NCBI GenBank assembly: GCA_009889585.1
Contig: WUQV01000199.1
Location: 1-5,164 of the forward strand
DNA: 5,164 nucleotides
Source of the DNA: Candidatus Bathyarchaeota archaeon
Lineage (GTDB): Archaea; Thermoproteota; Bathyarchaeia; Bathyarchaeales; WUQV01
Direction: 5' to 3'
Positions 1 through 5,009 of the stretch are shown one piece after another (position 1 is the first letter of the stretch; every line of letters begins with the position of its first letter). A program made the translations under genes and the position numbers. Under the pieces are notes generated by a model that did not search any database, had not been told where the DNA came from, and worked only from the letters and a program-made list of their open reading frames with translations.

Positions 1-205
1 CCATATATAAATCTTTTAATTGTGGGTCAAAAGATGGGACTTTTTACCCACGACTGAATCGGTTACCGTGAGTGGCGATACGGCCTGTGGGATGCTTATT
101 GCTGGTAGCTTTCCGACTGCCGCATGCTTGAGGTTTTAAGCCGGAGCCATAAATAAAACGAATCCAAAAGCTGAAAACAGATAAAGGGGATTTCGCGAGG
201 GGGCA
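1..205. other. Left flank without a supported gene
   Basis: I see no convincing gene here. A TATA-like run (ATATATAAAT) lies at 3-12 and a strong hairpin at 22-51. The plus strand is open from 20 to 136 before a TAA at 137-139. It reads a Met-poor, GC-richer peptide containing TTESVTVSGDTACG, which could be the tail of a degraded gene, but it has no start codon and I cannot assign a family. From about 140 to 205 nothing stands out. Confidence 0.4.
22..51. repeat. 12-position hairpin (11 pairs, one mismatch)
   Basis: GTGGGT at 22-27 pairs with ACCCAC at 46-51, and AAAAG at 29-33 pairs with CTTTT at 40-44. One C/T mismatch (28/45) separates the two stems and the loop is ATGGGA. It sits just right of the TATA-like run at 3-12. 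No T-run follows on either side that would make a clear terminator. It could be an RNA stem, a protein site or a transposon end; the sequence does not decide. Confidence 0.55.
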
Positions 206-510
206 TCACTGGTCTCCCGTGGGTTTAGATCTGCCCCAGCGCCATTTGAAATCGAGAAAAGGGCGTTTCTGGGCTTCAACGCCGGCATCTTCCACGCTTT
301 CTATTTCACTTGTTACAATAGCTTCTATACTTAACTCACTTACGTTTCAATTTTGCTTTGTTTCGCTCTGCTCAGTTTCTAAATTTTCGGTCTCGATTTG
401 TTCTGTACCCTCTTTATTTTTAGCAATTTCAGTTCCTTATTTAGGGTCCCACTTCTCCGATCTCCTTCTTTGAATCCTTCGAGCCCTTAATTCTTCGTCT
501 GTAAGCGCAT
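206..510 (-). pseudogene. Stop-interrupted remnant of an unidentified acidic protein gene
   Basis: One minus-strand frame from about position 508 to the stop TGA (208-206) reads like real protein but is broken by TAA (439-437) and TGA (349-347). It opens with ALTDEELRARRIQRRRSEKW, continues through a Glu/Thr-rich part (TEQIETENLETEQ), then VSELSIEAIVTSEIESVEDA, and ends RPFLDFKWRWGRSKPTGDQ. The only nearby ATG (510-508) is one base out of register, as if a G had been lost from ATG-GCG. If repaired it would encode roughly 100 residues. I do not recognise the family. It points the same way as the two upstream dehydrogenase genes and may once have been the third gene of that operon. The T-rich plus-strand frame over the same bases is its antisense shadow. 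That it is a decayed gene is inferred from composition and frame continuity only. Confidence 0.45.
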
Positions 511-546
511 TAGTTGATAAGCGATTCTGAGCCTATAGAATGATTT

Positions 547-747
547 GATCGTGACAGCGCGTCGGAAAAATCCCGACTTCCCCCTTAGCTTCGCCGAGTT
601 CACCTCGGCTTCATCACGCTCATCGAAGGGCTATCGGGGGACGCTGATGCTCCCCCATCTTAGTGGCTCATCTAGCGGCTACGCTAGAGCCACTAACATG
701 GAGGGATGAGGCTTGGCATTTAAATTTTCCGACAGCTTAGATCGTGA
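547..747. mobile_element. Candidate MITE-like insertion with 8-bp direct repeats
   Basis: GATCGTGA occurs at 547-554 and again at 740-747, flanking 185 bp (555-739). Six bases inside each repeat is an inverted repeat: GTCGGAAAAAT (561-571) against AATTTTCCGAC (723-733), 10 of 11 positions complementary. The layout is symmetric: direct repeat, 6 bases, inverted repeat, core, inverted repeat, 6 bases, direct repeat. That is what a small non-autonomous transposon with a target duplication would leave. The core has no reading frame but is strongly structured, with stems 593-598/604-609, 636-641/651-656 and 651-706. The right direct repeat ends one base before the stop codon of the Fe-S gene. No transposase is present, and the family is unknown. 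The alternative is a structured 3' region or small RNA with chance repeats. Confidence 0.4.
651..706. repeat. Long imperfect hairpin
   Basis: TAGTGGCT (661-668) pairs with AGCCACTA (688-695). After a 3-base bulge (669-671), CTAGCG (672-677) pairs with CGCTAG (682-687) around a GCTA loop, so the core has 14 pairs. The stem extends outward, with TCCCCCAT (651-658) pairing against ATGGAGGGA (698-706) with a single bulged A. The C-run at 652-656 can instead pair with the G-run at 636-640, giving two mutually exclusive folds. The hairpin lies 43 bases beyond the glcF stop, but no T-run follows it, so a standard archaeal terminator is not evident. Confidence 0.6.
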
Positions 748-748
748 G

Positions 749-1927
749 TTAAAGCCTTAATGATTTAGCTAAGAGCTCCGGCAAATCATAAACTGGCAAT
801 CGTTCCCTCGCCCGCTTCATCCCCTCCCTAAAGTTTTCAACACAAAATGGACAAGCCGTCGCGAGCGCATCGATTTCCGCTTGTTGAGCCTGCTCGATTC
901 GCCTAATGGCTTGTTTTATCGAGAATTCACGAAACGCTGACCTGAACCCTCCTCCAGCACCACAGCATGAAGCTAGGAATCGATTTCTTAACGGAACCTC
1001 CTTAAGGACTACTCCTGGAATCGCTTTCAGAACGTTTCTTGGCGCATCATATACGCCCATGCATCTACCGAGGTGACATGGATCGTGATAAGCTACGGCA
1101 AGCTTTATCCCTTCGGGCTTGAGCTTCCCATCCCTTATAAGGCATTCAAAGAATTGAGAAGAGTGGATAATCTCCATGCCTAGCTCTTTATGAAGATCAA
1201 CTCCAAGCTTCATTGGATAATCGTAAGAAAAAGTTCTATAGCATCCAGCACAAGAGGTAACGAGAGTTCTTACCCCTACATCCTTGAATAACCTCCTATT
1301 TTCTTGAGCGAGCTCCTTAGCAGCGCTCCAATACCCAGCCCTGATTAACACGGATCCACACTCGCCCTCCCTCGGCCCGAGGATCATAAAGTCGACATCT
1401 GATGCCTTTAGTACTTTCACGGTTGCAACTGAGGTATCCATAACCCTATAGGAGGCCATGCATCCAGCCCAGTAAAGAGTCGGCGCCTTTTCCAAGGGTT
1501 TAACGTCATCTGGTAACCACTCTGCCCTTTTCTCTTGAGGCTCTCCGAACGGATTTTTAACGCTCCTTATGTTTTCCAGTATCCGCTTATGAGCAGGAGG
1601 CGTGACACATCCAAGGTTAACTAAGGTTGCTCGCGCAGCCTCTATTACGTCCACTGTTTTAACGCCGGAGGGACCTCTCCATAGGCAATAGGCACAGGTT
1701 GTGCAAAAGTAGAGGCGCTCAATAGCATAGTTGGAAATGTTAGGTAAATCTCCTTCAAGAAGGGCCTTAAGGATTTGAATCCTGCCGCGAGGGGCATTCG
1801 CCTCTCGGTTAACGAAATCTTGAACAGGACAAAGGCCACGACACCAACCACACCTCATACACTTACAAATTTCATCGTAATAATCCTTCAAAGGAATTCG
1901 TTTTAGCAACGCCCCTTCCTCAACCAT
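749..1927 (-). CDS. glcF: GlcF/HdrD-like (Fe-S)-binding subunit of a 2-hydroxyacid dehydrogenase
   Basis: This 392-residue protein should carry electrons from the flavoprotein encoded just upstream to a quinone or other acceptor. There is no signal peptide or membrane segment, so it is cytoplasmic or peripheral. An N-terminal double ferredoxin-type domain has a complete motif C23-x2-C26-x2-C29-x3-C33-P. The second motif keeps C75, C78 and C81 but has Gly85 (codon GGT, 1675-1673) where the fourth Cys belongs. Two CCG domains follow. The first has C156, then ECG at 189-191 instead of CCG, then C226-x2-C229. The second is intact, with C284 in DPCHLGR, CCGAGGG at 321-327 and C359-x2-C362. Length is close to E. 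coli GlcF (about 407). An in-frame TAA 12 bases before ATG 1927 makes this the first possible start. Only 18 bases separate it from the GlcD-like gene. It could equally be the Fe-S partner of a D-lactate dehydrogenase; the substrate cannot be told. Confidence 0.9.
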   Translation of the reverse strand: MVEEGALLKRIPLKDYYDEICKCMRCGWCRGLCPVQDFVNREANAPRGRIQILKALLEGDLPNISNYAIERLYFCTTCAYCLWRGPSGVKTVDVIEAARATLVNLGCVTPPAHKRILENIRSVKNPFGEPQEKRAEWLPDDVKPLEKAPTLYWAGCMASYRVMDTSVATVKVLKASDVDFMILGPREGECGSVLIRAGYWSAAKELAQENRRLFKDVGVRTLVTSCAGCYRTFSYDYPMKLGVDLHKELGMEIIHSSQFFECLIRDGKLKPEGIKLAVAYHDPCHLGRCMGVYDAPRNVLKAIPGVVLKEVPLRNRFLASCCGAGGGFRSAFREFSIKQAIRRIEQAQQAEIDALATACPFCVENFREGMKRARERLPVYDLPELLAKSLRL

Positions 1928-1945
1928 TTCATATTCCCATTATCA

Positions 1946-3367
1946 TCATTTAATCGGCCATGGGCCTCCTTTTCCCTTGAATGGATTAAGGATCATGTTC
2001 GGGTCGAACGCTTTTTTGATCTCACGCATTAGATTTGTAGCGATAGGCCCATGTTCTAACTCCACGTATGGAGCCCTTAGTATGCCGATTCCATGCTCAC
2101 CAGTAATGCTGCCTCCTAATGGTAAGGCTATCTCCTTATATAGGATGTCCAAGGCTTGAAAGAAGGCATCCCTTTGAGCTTTATCACGTTCATCGAAAAT
2201 GAACGTTGGATGTAGGTTTCCATCCCCGATATGACCGAAGAGGCCGAGGTCAAAGCCCGGTACGGCAAGCCTTTTTGGAATAGCCTCGATTCTTACGCAA
2301 GCCTCTGGGATTTTAGTCACTGGAACGGTAAGGTCCTCCAATTGAGCCGTAGGCCTTAAGCGCGCTAATGCAGGAAACGCCGACTTTCGTGCAGTAATAA
2401 ATTGTTCCCTTACGATCATGTTTGGCGCTCGTTCAGCGAATATTGGCTTTTCCTTATATGCGATCTCATCAATAAGCATCGCTTGTCTTTCAGCAGCTTC
2501 CTTATATCCATCACAATCAACTAATACCATGTATCCCAAGGGGAAGGGCAACTTAATGTATTCAAGTACAGCTTTAGTGGTCATTATATCCATAAACTCC
2601 AGCATGCTTGGAATAATCCCTTTCGTCCTAATACGAACGGCAGTTTTAGCTGCTTCCTCAATCGTTTTGAAAACATATAATGAGGTGACGTAAGCTTCTG
2701 GAAGTGGAGTGATCTTAAGCCCGATCTTAGTGACTACGCCTAGGGAGCCCTCTGAGCCAACTATAAGTCTGGTGAGATCGAAGCCGGAGACGGATTTCAA
2801 CGTTTTCGAACCAGTGATGATGACATCGCCAGTGGGTAAGACGACTTCAAGCCATAATACATGATCCCTCGTAGTGCCATACTTTATCGCTCGATTCCCT
2901 GCGGCGTTAGTGTTAACCATCCCGCCTATGGTACAACCAGCGCTGCTCGCTGGATCCGGTGGGAAGAAGAACCCATGTTTCCCTAAAAACTCGTTTAGGG
3001 CGTCGCAGATGACGCCTGGCTCCACCACGACCATGAGGTCGTCAGGGTCGAATGACAATATCTTATTCATGGCGAACATGTCGAGGCATATTCCGCCTTT
3101 AACCGGCAAGGCGCCTCCTGCAGCTCCCGTACCAGCACCACGTGGCGTTACTGGGATCCTCTTTCTATTCGCCAACCTTAAAATGGCGGAAACTTGCTCC
3201 GTCGTATTAGGGGTGACAACTACATCGGGCCGATACCTTAATAACGAGGAATCATACGACGCGCATATAAGATCCTCCAGCTGGGTTGAAACGTTTTCTG
3301 GGCCAACGATCGATTCCAGCTCTTTCACGATATCCTCCGTGATTGGCTCATAATGTGGCAAAGTCAA
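1946..3367 (-). CDS. glcD: FAD-linked D-2-hydroxyacid (glycolate/D-lactate) dehydrogenase, GlcD-like
   Basis: This is a 473-residue flavoprotein of the PCMH/VAO fold that oxidises a D-2-hydroxyacid such as glycolate or D-lactate to the 2-oxoacid. The N-terminal FAD-binding domain (about 45-220) shows PRGAGTGAAGG (75-85), VEPGV (115-119), PPDPASSAGCTIGGMV (136-151) with NAAGNRAIKYG after it, and SVSGFDLTRLIVGSEGSLGV (192-211). The C-terminal FAD-oxidase domain carries GHIGDGNLHP (378-387, the usual metal-ligand histidines at 379 and 386), GSITGEHGIG (419-428) and the closing FDPNMILNPFK. Length fits the family (E. coli GlcD about 499). The start is TTG at 3367-3365. No ATG or GTG lies between it and an upstream in-frame TAG, and a GGGGG ribosome site ends 6 bases before it. 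It is the first gene of the operon with the Fe-S subunit. No GlcE-like third subunit is present, so this is the two-subunit arrangement. D-lactate versus glycolate cannot be decided from sequence. Confidence 0.92.
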   Translation of the reverse strand: MTLPHYEPITEDIVKELESIVGPENVSTQLEDLICASYDSSLLRYRPDVVVTPNTTEQVSAILRLANRKRIPVTPRGAGTGAAGGALPVKGGICLDMFAMNKILSFDPDDLMVVVEPGVICDALNEFLGKHGFFFPPDPASSAGCTIGGMVNTNAAGNRAIKYGTTRDHVLWLEVVLPTGDVIITGSKTLKSVSGFDLTRLIVGSEGSLGVVTKIGLKITPLPEAYVTSLYVFKTIEEAAKTAVRIRTKGIIPSMLEFMDIMTTKAVLEYIKLPFPLGYMVLVDCDGYKEAAERQAMLIDEIAYKEKPIFAERAPNMIVREQFITARKSAFPALARLRPTAQLEDLTVPVTKIPEACVRIEAIPKRLAVPGFDLGLFGHIGDGNLHPTFIFDERDKAQRDAFFQALDILYKEIALPLGGSITGEHGIGILRAPYVELEHGPIATNLMREIKKAFDPNMILNPFKGKGGPWPIK

Positions 3368-3373
3368 ACGTTT

Positions 3374-3379
3374 CCCCCT
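3374..3379 (-). promoter_or_regulatory. Shine-Dalgarno site that fixes the TTG start of glcD
   Basis: On the minus strand AGGGGG lies 6 bases before the TTG at 3367. A second in-frame TTG (3361-3359) would be 12 bases away, and no ATG/GTG exists in this stretch, so the site argues for the upstream TTG. Confidence 0.7.
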
Positions 3380-3412
3380 ATACGGTTTACAAGGCGAAAT
3401 AAAACGCTAGAT

Positions 3413-3426
3413 GTATATAACCTTAG
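3413..3426 (-). promoter_or_regulatory. TATA box with BRE-like purines for the glcDF operon
   Basis: Minus-strand TTATATAC (3420-3413) is preceded by TAAGG (3425-3421), a plausible transcription factor B element. A start about 25 bases downstream would fall near 3392, giving a leader of roughly 25 bases that contains the GGGGG ribosome site. This is the standard archaeal spacing. Confidence 0.65.
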
Positions 3427-3451
3427 CTATCTTCAAGCTCATACGAAGCGT

Positions 3452-3466
3452 CGTCATTTCATGACG
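3452..3466. repeat. Perfect 6-bp palindromic stem, possible operator or 3' stem-loop
   Basis: CGTCAT (3452-3457) and ATGACG (3461-3466) are perfect inverted repeats around TTC. On the minus strand the stem begins 10 bases after the stop of the small membrane-protein gene and lies about 32-46 bases upstream of the glcDF TATA box. It could be a 3' stem-loop for the first or an activator/operator half-site pair for the second. No T-run adjoins it. Confidence 0.4.
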
Positions 3467-3475
3467 TTAATCTTA

Positions 3476-3734
3476 TCACGGCCTTGATCTTATGGCGTTG
3501 TAAATCGCATCCAGCTTCCCATTCATTCTATTCATGATCTCCCTAGCTAGCCTAAACTCTTCCTTAATGAGCTCTCGTCAACTTAGACTCCTCTTTTATC
3601 AACTCCTGCGCAGATCTTACGAGCTCCCTAATCTTCATTCCGTTGTATGTTGAAGCTAAGCCTACCGTCAGCGTAAGCGCTACCCCGACGACAGTGATGG
3701 CTAAGCCTGGATCCACTGGACCATGATGATACAT
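3476..3734 (-). pseudogene. Small membrane-anchored coiled-coil protein, broken by one extra base
   Basis: From ATG 3734 the frame encodes 56 residues to TAA 3566-3564. An N-terminal apolar segment (about residues 9-28, PGLAITVVGVALTLTVGLAS) looks like one transmembrane helix, followed by a charged helix. Dropping one base at about 3575 lets the frame run on to TGA 3478-3476, giving 85 residues ending KLDAIYNAIRSRP. The join restores a 10-residue repeat, ELIKEESKLT then ELIKEEFRLA. The two copies use different codons, so the downstream part was selected as protein. Predicted topology is one N-terminal helix with a coiled-coil tail; function is unknown and I do not recognise the family. There is no ribosome site before ATG, and the TATA box at 3752-3759 places transcription start at or near it, so the mRNA is probably leaderless. 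Either a true frameshift or a sequence error; if an error, this is an intact gene. Confidence 0.6.
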
Positions 3735-3751
3735 GGCAATCGGATGCGCCT

Positions 3752-3759
3752 CTTATATC
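3752..3759. promoter_or_regulatory. TATA box, possibly bidirectional
   Basis: The plus strand reads CTTATATC and the minus strand GATATAAG. On the minus strand the centre lies about 22 bases from ATG 3734, fitting a leaderless start. On the plus strand the same TATA core is about 26 bases from ATG 3782, also a leaderless spacing. Leftward use is better supported because the leftward reading frame is better. Confidence 0.5.
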
Positions 3760-3781
3760 ATTTTTACACGATAATAGCTAA

Positions 3782-3971
3782 ATGATATGGGCTGAGTTCA
3801 AACGGCCTACGTTCAATAGACAGACTACTGCTCGTTCGAGGCTAGAGGACGGATGGATCGGCAATAGAGGGTCCTAAAGGATTAACTGCGCGTATCGGTG
3901 ATAATATAACCTCCAGCGCTGTACTAGAAGTATTAACGCACCTTACATCAAACCTTCATCTGCTAGTTTGA
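3782..3971 (+). other. Possible relic gene in two frames; otherwise non-coding
   Basis: ATG 3782 opens a 31-codon frame (start IWAEFKRPTF, stop TAA 3875-3877). A second frame, open from 3846 to TGA 3969-3971, overlaps its end and reads GSAIEGPKGLTARIGDNITS followed by a helix-like LTHLTSNLHLLV. A frame change near 3850 would fuse them into one protein of roughly 60 residues. Both look mildly coding-like, and a TATA box sits at leaderless distance from the ATG. I recognise no family, and there is no ribosome site. It could be chance. Bases 3972-4040 hold only A/T-rich stretches that may include the promoter of the next operon. Confidence 0.22.
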
Positions 3972-4040
3972 ACGTTATCATATTATTAAATCCCATTACG
4001 CTAAACTTTCATATGTGATTAAACATCAAGACTTGATGCT

Positions 4041-4172
4041 ATGAGCGAGCGTAGGGTTGTAGACGTGAAGAATGCGGCCGAGATTGTAAAGAAGTATGCT
4101 GGGGCAATATCTCGTGATCTCTCTTTGTGTGATGTAGTGGAATGTAAGTATTGTGAGGAAGGTGATGAGTGA
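4041..4172 (+). CDS. Small protein of unknown function, first gene of an overlapping micro-operon
   Basis: This 43-residue frame starts at ATG 4041 (MSERRVVDVKNAAEIVKKYA at its start) and ends CKYCEEGDE. The first half looks like an amphipathic helix. The C-terminal part has Cys at 30, 35 and 38, the last two in a C-x2-C pair that might bind a metal. No clear Shine-Dalgarno site precedes the ATG, so a leaderless or weak start is likely; A/T-rich stretches at about 3981-3990 and 4016-4023 are candidate TATA elements. Its stop overlaps the next GTG by four bases (GTGA, 4169-4172), the mark of translational coupling. I recognise no family. Support comes from codon-like composition and the overlap with the following frames. 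A role as partner or antitoxin of the PaREP1 protein is only a guess from position. Confidence 0.5.
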   Translation: MSERRVVDVKNAAEIVKKYAGAISRDLSLCDVVECKYCEEGDE

Positions 4173-4282
4173 CATGTGTTTATGAAACTTCACTATCACT
4201 CTTAGCCCCCTATTATCGCCATGAAGCAATTATCAATCCTAAAAATGGAAGGATTAAGTCAGTAAAAAGATTAGAAAAATGA
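4169..4282 (+). CDS. 37-residue protein of unknown function, GTG start, overlapped at both ends
   Basis: GTG 4169 opens a short frame of 37 residues to TGA 4280-4282. It reads apolar at first (SLSLLAPYYRHEAIINP) and ends basic (GRIKSVKRLEK). The ribosome site GGTGAT (4161-4166, preceded by GAGGAA) matches the archaeal anti-SD tail and sits at a good distance, supporting the GTG start. The start overlaps the previous stop by four bases and the stop overlaps the next ATG by four bases (ATGA, 4279-4282), so it sits tightly between two other frames. It may be an independent small protein or the tail of a longer gene broken by frameshift. No family is recognised. Confidence 0.45.
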   Translation: MTCVYETSLSLLAPYYRHEAIINPKNGRIKSVKRLEK

Positions 4283-4353
4283 GCGTAGAGAAGAAGATAC
4301 AAAAGGTGGAGGTCTACATGAGAACAATCTTTGCTATATCTAAGCAATGCTAG
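4279..4353 (+). other. Out-of-frame N-terminal segment of the PaREP1 gene
   Basis: ATG 4279, overlapping the previous stop as ATGA, reads 24 codons (MSVEKKIQKVEVYMRTIF at first) to TAG 4351-4353. Its first 17 codons look like the natural N-terminal helix of the PaREP1 protein, whose main frame begins one base further on. Skipping T4330 in the TCTTTG run joins them into a 135-residue protein. A strong ribosome site GGTGGAGGT (4305-4313) also lies four bases before ATG 4318 in this same frame. So both plausible starts are in this frame and neither in the main one. Confidence 0.45.
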
Positions 4354-4687
4354 CGAGGAGATCAAAAAGCAAAAGTATGAAAAAGCTAGCGAGTCTCTAT
4401 GGGAGAGCGTGGCTGAAGCCATTAAGGCAGCTCTAATGGCTAGAAAAGGATTTAGGATCAAGCGTCATCGTGGGCTTCGAAAGGCCGCAAGGAAGTTGTC
4501 TAGGGAATACGGCGATGAGGACATTTACGTAATTTTCTGTGAGGCAGAATCATTTCATAGTAACTTCTATGAAATGAGCCTTGAAAAGGAGGGTGTGATG
4601 ATAAGCTTCGAACGCATACGAATGCTAATAGGAAAGGTCCTCGATATCGCTCGCTCCGAGCTTATCAAGCTAATTAAACCATGCTAA
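4331..4687 (+). CDS. PaREP1-family (HEPN-like helical) protein, probably frameshifted near its start
   Basis: The main frame gives 118 residues from TTG 4331 to TAA 4685-4687. Features typical of the PaREP1 family are KYEKASESLWESVAEAIKAA (15-34), a basic stretch RIKRHRGLRKAARKL (42-56), and AESFHSNFYE (72-81) before a closing helix that begins around residue 92. The protein is all-helical, has no membrane segment, and is presumably cytoplasmic. Biochemical function of the family is not established to my knowledge; the fold resembles HEPN/nucleotidyltransferase-associated helical domains, so nucleic-acid or toxin roles are possible but unproven. The RIKRHRGL segment contains R-x3-H (R42/H46) and R45-H46, near but not matching the HEPN R-x4-6-H motif. 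TTG 4331 has no ribosome site at usable distance, whereas ATG 4279 (overlap) and ATG 4318 (strong SD) lie one frame back, so the true gene likely spans 4279 or 4318 to 4687 with one extra base at about 4330. Confidence 0.8.
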   Translation: MLYLSNASEEIKKQKYEKASESLWESVAEAIKAALMARKGFRIKRHRGLRKAARKLSREYGDEDIYVIFCEAESFHSNFYEMSLEKEGVMISFERIRMLIGKVLDIARSELIKLIKPC

Positions 4688-4691
4688 TTAA
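4669..4691 (+). repeat. Short direct repeat across the PaREP1 stop codon
   Basis: GCTAATTAA occurs at 4669-4677 and 4683-4691, a 14-base period that suggests a partial tandem duplication. The stop TAA (4685-4687) lies in the second copy. Confidence 0.45.
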
Positions 4692-4975
4692 CTTCTCTTA
4701 ACGACCGCATAATTCAGCTTGACTAAATCGTTAAAGTGGTCATGGACGGCGCTTTAGCTTCAAACCGAAGCCAATTAATGGTCTCAACGTGGAACCTCGG
4801 AAGCCTCAATATCGCCTGCTCACCGACTTTTCTGGGGACGAGATGTTAGAAAGGAGAAGCTTTCATGGTTTTGCGTGGTCAGCAGGTTTGAAAAGCTTAC
4901 GTGTAGGGTCCTTATCTTTCCAACTAAACTTGTTAAGTTTGTTGACGAACGTTCAAGAGGGTTCATAGGAGAAGA
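4692..4975. other. Gene-free stretch between the PaREP1 and DUF5678 genes
   Basis: No convincing gene is present. A small hairpin GCTTC/GAAGC lies at 4757-4771. One plus-strand frame is open from 4779 to TAA 4980-4982 and ends plausibly (FPTKLVKFVDERSRGF). It has no ATG, its only candidate GTG is internal without an SD, and it runs into the next gene's TATA box, so I do not call it. The stretch just after the PaREP1 stop is pyrimidine-rich (ACTTCTCTT) and may aid termination, but there is no long T-run. Confidence 0.4.
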
Positions 4976-4983
4976 TTTATAAA
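4976..4983 (+). promoter_or_regulatory. Archaeal TATA box for the DUF5678 gene
   Basis: TTTATAAA is a near-consensus archaeal TATA box, preceded by purine-rich AGGAGAAGA that could serve as BRE. A start about 25 bases downstream falls near 5005, leaving a leader of about 34 bases that is mostly the hairpin at 5010-5032. Confidence 0.75.
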
Positions 4984-5009
4984 CTTTTCTAAAAAGATTT
5001 GAGGAAAAA

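Noticed and set aside
20..139. Plus-strand open frame with TTESVTVSGDTACG, considered as the tail of an IS605 TnpB-like gene
   Set aside because: The resemblance is only an impression; there is no zinc-ribbon motif, no catalytic residue and no upstream sequence to test it.
219..473. 84-codon plus-strand frame rich in Ser, Phe and Leu
   Set aside because: No ribosome site, pyrimidine-rich low-complexity composition, and the minus strand of the same bases reads a far more protein-like sequence; I treat it as an antisense shadow.
2874..3353. 159-codon plus-strand frame opposite glcD
   Set aside because: It lies wholly antisense to the well-supported GlcD-like gene, is odd in composition and has no recognisable motif.
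3827..3850. GTTCGAG stretch considered as a tRNA T-loop
   Set aside because: No matching acceptor, anticodon or D stems could be drawn around it.
4162..4168. GTGATGA resembling a C box of a C/D guide RNA
   Set aside because: It lies within the coupled reading frames and serves as ribosome site; no D or D' box at suitable spacing was found.
4026..4461. Two minus-strand frames of 67 and 82 codons opposite the PaREP1 region
   Set aside because: Antisense to frames with family motifs and coupled overlaps; their apolar composition is what the complement of charged helices gives.
4779..4982. 67-codon plus-strand open frame ending in KFVDERSRGFIGEDL
   Set aside because: It has no acceptable start codon or ribosome site and runs into the TATA box of the next gene; a frame of this length can arise by chance.
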